Below, one piece after another: positions 15,132 through 23,448 of a stretch of 64,000 nt of DNA (its first letter is position 1; each line of letters starts with the position of its first letter). Source of the stretch: Hamadaea tsunoensis DSM 44101 (GTDB lineage Bacteria; Actinomycetota; Actinomycetes; Mycobacteriales; Micromonosporaceae); assembly GCF_000428945.1 (NCBI RefSeq), contig NZ_KE386821.1, forward strand, positions 183,330 through 247,329, given 5' to 3'. The notes beneath the pieces were generated by a model, which saw only the letters and a program-made list of their open reading frames with translations, was not told the origin of the DNA and did no database searches. The position numbers and the translations under genes were made by a program.

Positions 15132-18095
15132 CTAGCGGAACAGGGCGGCCGCCGCGCTCCACCGGGCCTTCGCCCCGTCCAGGTCCGAGCGTCTGCGCTC
15201 CAGATCTCCGGCCGTACGCAGAGTCGTCGCGTACTCGAAGGCGTCGGGTACGCGTGCCCGCAGTGCGAGCGCCTCGTCGAGCAGCCGCCCGGCGGTGCCG
15301 AGGTCGCCGCCGGCCATGTTCGCCGCGGCGAGGTTGGTCAGGGCGGTGGCGAGCAGGTGCTCGTCGGCGAGGTCGCGGCTGATCGCGCACTGCTCGGTGA
15401 ACAGCGCGACGGCGTCGCCGGACCGGTGCTGGCGCAGGGCGATCGTGCCGAGCTGGCCGAGCGTACCGGCCTGGTAGCGCCGGTTGCCGGTGGTGCGCCG
15501 CAGTTCCAGCGCCCGTTCGAAGCAGTCGCGGGCCGCGTCGTCGTCGCCGCGGATGGCGTGGGTCTCGCCCAGGCCATGCCAGACGGCCGAGGCCAGCCGC
15601 AGGTCACCGTCGGCGTCGGCGATCGCGAGCCCCTGTTCGAGATGGGCGAGGCTGTCCGCGGTACGCCCCACGCGGGCGTGCAGGTGTCCCAGGTTGTTGT
15701 GCGCCAGCAGCATGCCGAGCCGGTGCCCGGCGGCCGTGTGGACGGCGAGCGCCCGCTCGCAGGCCTCGATCGCGGCGTCGTAGCGGTGCAGCCGGCCGAG
15801 CGCGGCGGCGATGTTGTTGTGCACGTGCCCGAGTCCGCGCTGGTCGCCGGTCTCGGTGAGGACGCCGAGCGCGGCCCGCAGGTGGACGAGGGCCTCCTCG
15901 TAGCGGTGGGCCGCCGTGCAGGCGACGCCGAGCCCGCTGAGCATGAGGCCCTCCGCGACGCGGTCGCCCCGGCCGGCCACGGCGGCGTACCCGCGCTGGT
16001 AGACCTCGACGCGGTCGCCGGTCCGGCCCCGGGACTCGAAGTACCCCGCGACCAGGTACGCCATCTGCCACGCGTGATCGGCGTGGCCGGTGCGGGCCGC
16101 GTACGCGATGACGGGCACGAGGTTCGCGTGTTCGCCGTCGAGGTACGCGAGCACGGCCTCGGGCGTCGCCGCGAACGGTGCCGTGAACTCCCCGCCCGGC
16201 GCCGGTACGCGGTCGCGCGCCGGGTCGAGCACGGCGTTGGCGGCGTACACGAGGTGCCGGTACCAGTCGAGCAGCCGCCGTCCGGTCGCCTCGCGATCGG
16301 CTTCTGCGTCCTGAGTGGACAGTTCGGTCGCGTACACGCGGATGAGGTCGTGCATGGCGTAGCGGCCGGAGGAGACCTCGGTGAGCAAGTGCGCGGAGGC
16401 CAGCTCGTCGAGGTCGCGGCGGGCGTGCCCGGCGCCGCGGCCGGCGAGGGCGGCGGTGAGCCCGGCGCCGACCGTGCGGCCCGGATGCAGCCCGGCCAGG
16501 CGGAACAGCCGGGCGGCCGGTTCGCTGAGCGAGTCGTACACGGTGGTGAGGACCTTGCGGACCGACCGGCTGTCGCCGTCGGCGGCGAGCAGGTCGAGGC
16601 GGTCGTCGCCGGACAGGTCGGCCACGAGGTCGACGATGAGCCGGCGCGGCCGGGCGGCGAGCCGGGCCGCCGCGAGGCGCAGCGCGAGCGGCATGCCGGC
16701 GCAGAGTTCGGCGAGGCGGCGGGCGGCGTCGGGCTCCTGCGCGACCCGCTGCTCGCCGAGGACGCGGCGCAGCAGTGCAGCCGATGCGTCGGCGGGCAGC
16801 GCGTCGAGCTCGACCTGGTGGACCTCGTGATGGGCGCCGAGCGCGGTCAGCCGCCGCCGGGTGGTGACCACGAGCAGGCTCGCCGGCCCCGGTGGGACGA
16901 GGGGCAGCACGTGGTCGGCGGTGCCGGCGTCGTCCAGCAGCAGCAGCGTCCGCCGGTCGGCCAGCAGCGTCCGGTAGAGGCCGAGCTGCTCCCCGTGGGT
17001 GACCGGCATCCGATCGGCCGGTACGCCCAGGACGCGGAGCACGGCGGCGAGCGCGTCGCCGGGGGTGAGGGAGGCGTCGGGGTCCTCGCCGCGCAGGTCG
17101 AGGAAGATCTGCCCGTCGGGGAAGCCGGCGGCGACCCGCCGGGTCCACTGCGCGGCGAGGGCGGTCTTGCCGATGCCGGGCGGCCCGCAGATGATCACGA
17201 CGCGCTGGTCGGTGCCGCCCGCGGCGGCCCAGCGGTCGAGTCGATCCAACTCGCCGTCCCGGCCGGTGAAGTGGCCGACCGGCGGCGGAAGCTGCGCGGG
17301 CACGACCGCCGTCCGCAGTGGACGTTCGACGGTTTCCGCACCGCGTTCCTCACCGCGCAGGATCCGGGCGTGCAGTGCGCGCAGCCGCGGATCGGGGTCG
17401 ATGCCCACCTCGTCCGCGAGGCGTACGCGCAGCTGCTGGTAGCGGTCCAGCGCGTCGGCGCGCCGGCCGCTGCGGTTGAGGGCCAGCATCAGCAGCTCCA
17501 CGAGGCGTTCGCGGGCCGGCTCGGCGGCGGTCAGCCGCTCCAGTTCCGGCACGGCCGGCCCGTGCTCGCCCAGCGTCAGGCGGTCGGCCCACATCTCCTC
17601 GTACGCGCGCAGCCGCAGCTCCCGCAGGCGTACCACCTCGGCCTCGGCCCAGTCGCGGACGGCCGCGTCGGCGAGGACGTCACCGCGCCACAGGGCGAGC
17701 CCGGCGGTGAGCGTACCGGCCGCGCGGGCGACGTCGCCGGCCTCCCGCTGCTCGCAGGCGAGGCGTACGGCCTCTTCGAAGGCGTACACGTCGACCTCCG
17801 CCGCCGGTACGCGCAGCAGGTAACCCGGCTCCCGGGTGAGCAGGACATCCGGCAGGCCGGCGCGCTCGAACGCCTGCCGGATCCGGGAGACGTGACTGTG
17901 CAGGCTGCGCAGGGCCGTACGCGGCGGATCGTCGCCCCACAGCGCGTCGGTCAGCCGGTCGCTGGAGACCACCGAACCCGCGTGCAGCACCAGCAGCCCG
18001 GCCAGGGTGCGCTGGACCCGGCCGACCAGCTCGGCAGTACCCGCCGGACCGGTGATCCGGACCGGACCCAGCACCCCGAAACGGGTCCGGCTCAC
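15132..18095 (-). CDS. AfsR/SARP-family transcriptional regulator with NB-ARC and TPR domains
   Basis: 987 aa from GTG 18095 (VSRTRFGVLGPVRI); the frame is open to 18158 but SARP homology starts here. The winged helix is at about residues 1-95, BTAD at about 100-245 (LWRGDVLADAAVRDWAEAE), NB-ARC Walker A GPPGIGKTAL near residue 300 and Walker B TLLLLDDAG, a winged-helix region around 470-560, and TPR repeats from about 720 to the end (HNNIAAALGRLHRYDAAIEA, HNNLGHLHARVGR). It is divergent from a small secreted protein at 18226 that may be its target. It is the second large SARP in the window. No secondary-metabolite genes adjoin it. Confidence 0.92.
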   Translation of the reverse strand: MSRTRFGVLGPVRITGPAGTAELVGRVQRTLAGLLVLHAGSVVSSDRLTDALWGDDPPRTALRSLHSHVSRIRQAFERAGLPDVLLTREPGYLLRVPAAEVDVYAFEEAVRLACEQREAGDVARAAGTLTAGLALWRGDVLADAAVRDWAEAEVVRLRELRLRAYEEMWADRLTLGEHGPAVPELERLTAAEPARERLVELLMLALNRSGRRADALDRYQQLRVRLADEVGIDPDPRLRALHARILRGEERGAETVERPLRTAVVPAQLPPPVGHFTGRDGELDRLDRWAAAGGTDQRVVIICGPPGIGKTALAAQWTRRVAAGFPDGQIFLDLRGEDPDASLTPGDALAAVLRVLGVPADRMPVTHGEQLGLYRTLLADRRTLLLLDDAGTADHVLPLVPPGPASLLVVTTRRRLTALGAHHEVHQVELDALPADASAALLRRVLGEQRVAQEPDAARRLAELCAGMPLALRLAAARLAARPRRLIVDLVADLSGDDRLDLLAADGDSRSVRKVLTTVYDSLSEPAARLFRLAGLHPGRTVGAGLTAALAGRGAGHARRDLDELASAHLLTEVSSGRYAMHDLIRVYATELSTQDAEADREATGRRLLDWYRHLVYAANAVLDPARDRVPAPGGEFTAPFAATPEAVLAYLDGEHANLVPVIAYAARTGHADHAWQMAYLVAGYFESRGRTGDRVEVYQRGYAAVAGRGDRVAEGLMLSGLGVACTAAHRYEEALVHLRAALGVLTETGDQRGLGHVHNNIAAALGRLHRYDAAIEACERALAVHTAAGHRLGMLLAHNNLGHLHARVGRTADSLAHLEQGLAIADADGDLRLASAVWHGLGETHAIRGDDDAARDCFERALELRRTTGNRRYQAGTLGQLGTIALRQHRSGDAVALFTEQCAISRDLADEHLLATALTNLAAANMAGGDLGTAGRLLDEALALRARVPDAFEYATTLRTAGDLERRRSDLDGAKARWSAAAALFR

Positions 18096-18225
18096 CGGCG
18101 ACGCCCCCCACAAGCGATACACAACGCGGCCACAACAGGTGCCGTCCACAGTAGCCACATGATCGCGGAGGGGCCCGGTTCAGCCGGACATCCGACGATC
18201 CGTCCATCGTTGTGGAGGAGTTCCC

Positions 18226-18816
18226 ATGAAGAAGCTACGTCTCGCCCTGGCCGCCCTCGTGGTCGCCGGCGCGGCGCTGGCCGTCGCGCCCGCGTCACCG
18301 GCGGCGGCCAGCCCCTCGATCGAGTGCTACACGATCGTCGACGACTACGGACAGGTGCACTACCACTGCTACGTGGTCGGCGCCCTGGAGGAGATCTGCT
18401 TCTGCAAGACCTGCCCGTGGATCGTCGACATCCGCGAGCAGATCGTGCTGCCGGAGTTCGACGAGCAGATCCTGACCGCCGTCGACCTGCTCAGCCAGGC
18501 CGCGTACGCCGCGGATCCGCGTACCGGGGCGGCCCTGCACGACCGGGCCGTCGCGCAGTTCACGGCCGCCGCCCAGTCCCTGAAGGGCACGCCGGTGACC
18601 GCCGGGTTCGTCGGCTACCACGACATCACGACCGGCAAGGACGTGGCGACCCGGACAGCCTGGCTCGCCGCCGCCAGCCAGGATCTCGCCGACGGGGTGA
18701 CCCTGCTGGAGAAGTCGTTCGGCAGCGGCGACTCGGCCGCCCTGGTCCGCGCGGCCACCGCTCAGTTCGACGAGGCGTTCCAGGAGATCAACCAGAAGGC
18801 GGCCATCGGCGGCTGA
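18226..18816 (+). CDS. Secreted hypothetical protein, Cys-rich N-terminus
   Basis: 196 aa. A Sec signal peptide spans residues 1-28 (MKKLRLALAALVVAG, cleavage near PAAA-SPS). The mature N-terminus has six Cys in about 35 residues (ECYTIV, HYHCYV, ICFCKTCPW), including a CFCKTC cluster, then a helical region rich in Ala and Gln. It could bind metal or form disulfides. ATG 18226 follows GTGGAGGAGTTCCC. It is divergent from the SARP at 18095 across 130 bp. I do not recognise the family. Confidence 0.8.
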   Translation: MKKLRLALAALVVAGAALAVAPASPAAASPSIECYTIVDDYGQVHYHCYVVGALEEICFCKTCPWIVDIREQIVLPEFDEQILTAVDLLSQAAYAADPRTGAALHDRAVAQFTAAAQSLKGTPVTAGFVGYHDITTGKDVATRTAWLAAASQDLADGVTLLEKSFGSGDSAALVRAATAQFDEAFQEINQKAAIGG

Positions 18817-18841
18817 CCGGTACGCACAGGGTGAAATGGTT

Positions 18842-18871
18842 GCCGCCAGGGCGTTCTTCAGCCCTGGCGGC
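18842..18871 (+). terminator. Strong hairpin terminator
   Basis: Perfect 11-bp arms GCCGCCAGGGC and GCCCTGGCGGC around an 8-nt loop, 26 bp after the secreted-protein stop. There is no T-run, as is common for high-GC terminators. Confidence 0.8.
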
Positions 18872-19068
18872 CATCGGCATGGAGTGACTCGGCACGGCCC
18901 TTTTCTCGTTGGTCCGATCTCGCCGGGGGCGGCGGCGACCGCTGGCGGCTCCCGTTGCACCGCCGAAGAGGCGGCGCATCTGCTACAACTCCTATGGGAT
19001 TAGTAGACATTCGCGCCGCGTTGATCTATCGTTGCGGCAACTGATCCACTGGTTCGCCACGGATCGCC
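18872..19068. other. Promoter region of the riboswitch-controlled operon
   Basis: About 200 bp without a gene. The less GC-rich stretch CTCCTATGGGATTAGTAGAC (about 18990-19009) is the best place for a promoter or activator site, some 60 bp before the aptamer. No confident -10/-35 pair can be assigned. Confidence 0.4.
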
Positions 19069-19150
19069 TGTGTTACGAGCGCCAACGTTCAGCCCCGGCT
19101 TGTTGGCCGGCAACCCTCCACCGCGGCGGGGTGCCCCGGGTGACGACACG
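19069..19150 (+). promoter_or_regulatory. SAM-IV-type riboswitch aptamer
   Basis: The segment contains CAGCCCCGGCTTG, TTGGCCGGCAACCCTCC, ACCGCGGCGGGGTGCC and CCGGGTGACGAC in order. This closely follows the actinobacterial SAM-IV consensus as I remember it (GCCAGCGUCAAGCCCCGGCU, then UGGCCGGCAACCCUCC, then CGCGGUGGGGUGCCCCGGGU). A closing stem pairs 19069-19074 with 19145-19150. SAM-IV binds S-adenosylmethionine and normally turns sulfur-assimilation genes off. It lies 55 nt upstream of the first gene of the operon. Confidence 0.88.
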
Positions 19151-19171
19151 ACCGCACAACGACTGTGCGGT
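19151..19171 (+). promoter_or_regulatory. Expression-platform hairpin after the aptamer
   Basis: ACCGCACA (19151-19158) and TGTGCGGT (19164-19171) are perfectly complementary with loop ACGAC. The GCACA part can instead pair with TGTGC at 19205-19209, which contains the GTG start codon of the first gene. This allows a model in which SAM binding decides whether the start codon is masked. Confidence 0.5.
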
Positions 19172-19205
19172 AAGACGGTGTAAGACTCACGAAAAGAGCA
19201 CGACT

Positions 19206-19811
19206 GTGCCCATCTCTGCCCAACGGCGCGTGGAAGCCCTCGCGCAATCTATAACCTTCGATGAGTTTGTGGCAACGTCCCGCAACTTCACCGCGGAGTT
19301 CCGGGAGAACTACGCCGGCACCCGACTCGACGACCGCGATCGCGCCGTCCTGGAACGGATCGCCGAACCGATCGAGGTGCTCGCGATCGTCGAGGACTGG
19401 TGCCCGGACGTCGCGGCCAATCTGCCGATCCTGGCCCGTATCGCGGACGACAGCGGAAAGATCCGGCTGCGCGTACTCGTGCGGGACGACGCCAGCCGGG
19501 ACGTCGCCGACGCGTACCCCTACGAAGGTCGCAGCCACGTCCCGACCTATGTCTTCAGCAGCGGGGCCGGCGACGAACTCGGCGTCGTGGTCGAGCGGAC
19601 CCCCGTGATCCGCGAACGGGTCGAGGAGTATCTCGTGTCGTTCTTCGACGCGCATCCCCAACTGGACCGCTCGACCTTCCCGGCCGGCCTCACCGACGAG
19701 CTGAAGGCCGAACTGGTCGCCCTGCGGTTGCAGCACGCGCTGCGCGGACCGGAACGGGCCAGCTTCGTCGAGGTGATCGGCGAACTCGCCGCCCACGCGA
19801 CCGCCGCCTGA
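19206..19811 (+). CDS. Thioredoxin-family protein, first gene of sulfur operon
   Basis: 201 aa from GTG 19206 with AAAAGAG as ribosome site. The core is a thioredoxin fold with EDWCPDVAANLPILARIA: the motif at residues 65-68 is WCPD, so only one active-site Cys is present and the usual second Cys is Asp. The later SHVPTYVFSS supplies the cis-Pro strand. This resembles the Thioredoxin_9 group found beside sulfur and arsenical genes. A single-Cys site suggests a carrier or reductase that works with another thiol rather than a classic thioredoxin. It is separated from the substrate-binding protein gene by 72 bp. Confidence 0.85.
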   Translation: MPISAQRRVEALAQSITFDEFVATSRNFTAEFRENYAGTRLDDRDRAVLERIAEPIEVLAIVEDWCPDVAANLPILARIADDSGKIRLRVLVRDDASRDVADAYPYEGRSHVPTYVFSSGAGDELGVVVERTPVIRERVEEYLVSFFDAHPQLDRSTFPAGLTDELKAELVALRLQHALRGPERASFVEVIGELAAHATAA

Positions 19812-19883
19812 CTTCCCCCCGTCCGACCTTCCCCCATCTGTCACTTCCTGTCTGACATCACCTGTAAGGAGCGGCACCCCTTC

Positions 19884-21545
19884 ATGCGTACCTTCCGTAG
19901 ATCCCTGCGCTCCAGAGCCTGGGGCGTGGCCCTGACCGCGTCGGTCCTGGCGGGCCTGTCGGCCTGCGCCGGGGCGGACCCGGGCGACTCGGCCGCGTCC
20001 GGTACCACGACGCCGGTCAGCGGCGGCACTCTCACCTTCGCCGTGAACACCGACGGATCCTGCCTGGACCCGCACCAGAGCCCGGCCGACGTGGACGGCC
20101 TGTTCGCCCGGCCGATCGTGGACTCGCTGGTGTCCCTCAGCGCCGACGGCTCGCTGCATCCGTGGCTGGCCACCGAATGGTCGGTCTCGGCCGACCAGCT
20201 GACCTACTCGTTCACCCTCCGCGGAGACGTGACCTTCAGCGACGGCGAGAAGCTCGACGGCGCGGCGGTCAAGGCGAACCTGGACCACATCGTCAACCCG
20301 GCGACCAAGTCGCAGCTGGCGGCGGGCACCATCGCCACCTACAACGGCACGACGGTCGTCGACGCCACCCACATCCAGGTGCACTTCAAGGCGCCGAACT
20401 CCGCGTTCCTGCCGACCCTCGCCTCGGCGTACCTGGGGATCGAGGCTCCCCAGACGCTGACCAAGGCGCCGGCGGACCTGTGCACCCACATCGTCGGCAG
20501 CGGCCCCTTCGTGAGCGCGGACGGCTACAGCAAGGGCAAGGGCATCGAGTACGCCCGCAACGACGCCTACAACTGGGCGCCGCAGACCGCCCAGCACAGC
20601 GGAGCGGCGTACCTGAGCAGGTTGAGCATCCGGATCGTCCCCGAGGACGCGTCCCGCTACGGGGCGCTGACCAGCGGCCAGCTCGACGCGATCGCCAGCG
20701 TGCCGCCGGTCAACGTGGCCCAGCTGAAGAAGACCCCCGGTTTCCAGGTGCAGTCCGCGGCGGCGCCCGGCGGCAACTACAACTACTACCCGAACACGGT
20801 CAAGGGCGTCTTCGCCGACGTCAACGTCCGCAAGGCGTTCCGCGAGGGCATCGACTGGCAGACGATCGTCGACAAGCTCTACTTCGGACAGTTCCAGCCG
20901 GCCAAGGGTCCGATCTCACCGGCGACCGTCGGCTACGACAAGTCGATCGAGGCGGCGTACGCGTACAACGCCGAGGACGCCGGCAAGCTGCTCGACGCGG
21001 CCGGCTGGACGGGCCGCGACAGCGCGGGCTACCGCACGAAGGACGGCAAGCGGCTGACCGTCGTCCACCCGTTCCTCAAGGCGTACGCCCGGGAGCAGCG
21101 CGACACGCTGGCCGACCAGATCCAGGCGGCGGCCAAGCTGATCGGCATCGAGGTCGTCGACACCAACCCCGACATCGGCACCTTCTTCGCCAACCTCGGC
21201 ACCGGCGCCTACGACCTGATCGACTTCAGCTGGCAGCGGTCCTCACCGGACTCCCTGCGTACGCTGTTCGGCACGGAGAACCTGCCCAAGGGCGGCTTCG
21301 GCACGAACGCGGCGGGCGTGAGCGATCCGGCGATCGACAAGGACTTCCTCGACGCGCTGGCCACCACCGACCTCGTGAAGCAGGGCGCGCTCTACGGCGA
21401 CGCCCAGCACCGGGTCACCGACGCCGTCGCGGTCTTCCCGGTGTACGTGTTCAACTACCTGCTCGGTTCGAGCTCGAAGGTCCAGGGCGTGACCTTCGAG
21501 CCGCAGGCGTTCCCGACGTTCTACGACGCCTGGAAGCGTCCGTGA
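19884..21545 (+). CDS. ABC transporter substrate-binding lipoprotein (peptide/nickel family 5)
   Basis: 553 aa. Lipobox LSAC with Cys28 after a Sec signal. The mature protein has the family 5 pattern: GGTLTFAVNTDGSCLDPHQS at the start, TYSFTLRGDVTFSDGEKLDG near residue 110, and IVGSGPFV near 205. Family members bind oligopeptides, nickel, glutathione or other small amphiphiles outside the membrane and deliver them to the permeases. The next gene starts inside the stop codon (4-nt overlap). In this operon the ligand is probably a sulfur-containing peptide or sulfide-type compound, an inference from the riboswitch and the enzymes downstream. Confidence 0.93.
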   Translation: MRTFRRSLRSRAWGVALTASVLAGLSACAGADPGDSAASGTTTPVSGGTLTFAVNTDGSCLDPHQSPADVDGLFARPIVDSLVSLSADGSLHPWLATEWSVSADQLTYSFTLRGDVTFSDGEKLDGAAVKANLDHIVNPATKSQLAAGTIATYNGTTVVDATHIQVHFKAPNSAFLPTLASAYLGIEAPQTLTKAPADLCTHIVGSGPFVSADGYSKGKGIEYARNDAYNWAPQTAQHSGAAYLSRLSIRIVPEDASRYGALTSGQLDAIASVPPVNVAQLKKTPGFQVQSAAAPGGNYNYYPNTVKGVFADVNVRKAFREGIDWQTIVDKLYFGQFQPAKGPISPATVGYDKSIEAAYAYNAEDAGKLLDAAGWTGRDSAGYRTKDGKRLTVVHPFLKAYAREQRDTLADQIQAAAKLIGIEVVDTNPDIGTFFANLGTGAYDLIDFSWQRSSPDSLRTLFGTENLPKGGFGTNAAGVSDPAIDKDFLDALATTDLVKQGALYGDAQHRVTDAVAVFPVYVFNYLLGSSSKVQGVTFEPQAFPTFYDAWKRP

Positions 21546-22558
21546 CCGTCATACCGGCCGCCGGCACGCGCAACCGGAGCGGCCTGCGCGCCGCCTCCGC
21601 CCGCGTGCCGGCGGCCGCCCTCCTGCGCCGGGCGGGGGCCGCGGTCGTCGTGCTCTGGGGTGCCGTGACGATTACCTTCGCGGCGCTGCATCTCATTCCC
21701 GGCGGCATCGTCGATGCGATCATCGGCCAGTCCCGGGTCAGCCCGGAGATCCGCGCCCAGATCGTCAAGGACTACGCCCTGGACAAGCCGCTCTACGTCC
21801 AGTACGCGGAGTACTTCGGCCACCTGCTGCGCGGCGACCTGGGGCACTCCTACAACCAGGGTGTGCCCGTCGCGACGGCGATCGGCCAGCAGGCCGGGTC
21901 GACGTTCGCGCTGCTGCTCGGCGGCATCGGATTCGCCCTCGTGGCTGCGGTGGTCGTGGCGGTGGCGACCGCCAACCGGCCCCGGTGGATCCGGGGAACG
22001 GCGGCCACGGCCGAGATCGTCAGCGTGGCGGTCCCGTCCTTCTGGCTCGGCATCCTGCTGCTGACCGTGTTCTCCTTCCAGCTGCACTGGTTCCCGGCGA
22101 TCGGCGCCGGCGGCCTCAGCGGCCTGGTACTGCCGGCGATCGCGCTCGGCCTCGCGCCGGCCGCGATGCTCAGCCAGGTCCTGCGGCAGGGGCTGGAACG
22201 CGTACTCGACGAGCCGTTCATCACCACCGCCCGGGCCCGGGGTGTCCGGTCGGCGGGCGTGCTGCTGCGCCACGCGCTGCGCCACGCGGTGATGCCGGTC
22301 ATCACCCTGACCGGCTGGCTCATCGGCGCGTTCGTCAGCGGCGCCGTCGTGATCGAGAGCGTCTTCTCCCGGCAGGGACTCGGGCAGATGACGGTCGCCG
22401 CGATCGCCCAGCGGGACTTTCCCCTGGTCTCGGCGATTGTGCTGATCTCGGCGCTGGTGTACGTCGTCGTCAACTTCGTCGTCGACGCGGTCTACCCGCT
22501 GCTGGACCCGCGCCTGCGCAGGCCCGAGGCGGCCGCACCGCGGGAAAGGAGCGAGTGA
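21542..22558 (+). CDS. ABC transporter permease, DppB type
   Basis: 338 aa from GTG 21542. It has six predicted membrane helices with the typical start LLRRAGAAVVVLWGAVTITF, the DppB signature LIPGG and DLGHSY in the periplasmic loop, and the EAA-like cytoplasmic loop EPFITTARARGVRSAGVLLR near residue 225. It forms the channel together with the next gene. It overlaps the preceding gene by 4 nt and shares one base with the next. Confidence 0.93.
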   Translation: MTVIPAAGTRNRSGLRAASARVPAAALLRRAGAAVVVLWGAVTITFAALHLIPGGIVDAIIGQSRVSPEIRAQIVKDYALDKPLYVQYAEYFGHLLRGDLGHSYNQGVPVATAIGQQAGSTFALLLGGIGFALVAAVVVAVATANRPRWIRGTAATAEIVSVAVPSFWLGILLLTVFSFQLHWFPAIGAGGLSGLVLPAIALGLAPAAMLSQVLRQGLERVLDEPFITTARARGVRSAGVLLRHALRHAVMPVITLTGWLIGAFVSGAVVIESVFSRQGLGQMTVAAIAQRDFPLVSAIVLISALVYVVVNFVVDAVYPLLDPRLRRPEAAAPRERSE

Positions 22559-23448
22559 TGGCCCCGACCGTCGACGGCGAAGCCCGCGTACGCGCCTCGT
22601 GGCCGGTCCGCGGAATCCGGGGGAGCGGGCTCAACCTGGCCCGGTGGCGGCCCGGCGTCGCACTGAGCTTCGCGTTCATCGCGGTGCTGATCCTGGCCGC
22701 GCTCTGGCCGCACCTGTTCTCCTCGACCGACCCCAACGCGGCCGACATCCAGCACACGCTGGAGGCGCCGAGCGCCCAGCACTGGTTCGGCACCGATCAG
22801 AACGGCCGGGACATCTTCGCCCGGCTGGTCACCGGCGCCCGGCTGTCGCTGCTGATCGGGCTGGCCGCCTCCGTGCTCGCCCTCGTGGGCGGTTCGCTCA
22901 TCGGCGTCCTGGCCGCGCAGGGCGGGCGGCTGGTGAACACGGTCGTCAACCGGTTGCTCGACATCTTCCTGTCGATACCGGGGCTGCTGCTGGTGCTGCT
23001 GCTCATCGCGGTGCTCGGCCCCGGCGTACGCAACGCGATCATCGGACTGGCCGTCATCACCACCCCGGGCTACGCGCGCGTCGTACGCGGCGAGGTGATC
23101 CGGATCCGCGGCGCGGTCCACCTCGAAGCGGCCCGCGCGCTGGGCTGGTCGCGCCCGCAGGTCGTCGTGCGCCACCTGGTACCCAACGCGCTCGGCCCGG
23201 TCCTGGTCCTGGCCACCATCGGGGTCGGCGCGGCCATCGGGACGGGGTCGTCGCTGAGCTTCCTCGGCCTCGGCCCGCAGGCGCCGACCGCGGAGTGGGG
23301 CGCGATGTTGTCCAGCAGCCGCGCGTACTTCACCGTCGCGTGGTGGCCGGCCATCTTCCCGGGACTGGCGATCACCTTCACCGTCCTCGCGATCACCGTC
23401 GCCGGGCAATTCCTGCAACTGCGCGTCGAAGGGCGTACCCGGTCATGA
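22558..23448 (+). CDS. ABC transporter permease, DppC type
   Basis: 296 aa from ATG 22558. An N-terminal cytoplasmic tail is followed by six helices. DppC hallmarks are HWFGTDQNGRDIFARLV near residue 78, SIPGLLLVLLLIAVLG in the middle, and the EAA loop LEAARALGWSRPQVVVRHLV near residue 190. It is the partner of the DppB-type permease. Its stop overlaps the ATPase start by 4 nt. Confidence 0.93.
   Translation: MAPTVDGEARVRASWPVRGIRGSGLNLARWRPGVALSFAFIAVLILAALWPHLFSSTDPNAADIQHTLEAPSAQHWFGTDQNGRDIFARLVTGARLSLLIGLAASVLALVGGSLIGVLAAQGGRLVNTVVNRLLDIFLSIPGLLLVLLLIAVLGPGVRNAIIGLAVITTPGYARVVRGEVIRIRGAVHLEAARALGWSRPQVVVRHLVPNALGPVLVLATIGVGAAIGTGSSLSFLGLGPQAPTAEWGAMLSSSRAYFTVAWWPAIFPGLAITFTVLAITVAGQFLQLRVEGRTRS

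Noticed and set aside
15357-18887. 1176-codon open frame on the plus strand
   Set aside because: Antisense of the second SARP gene with biased composition; the real genes are on the minus strand (15132-18095) and at 18226-18816 in another frame.
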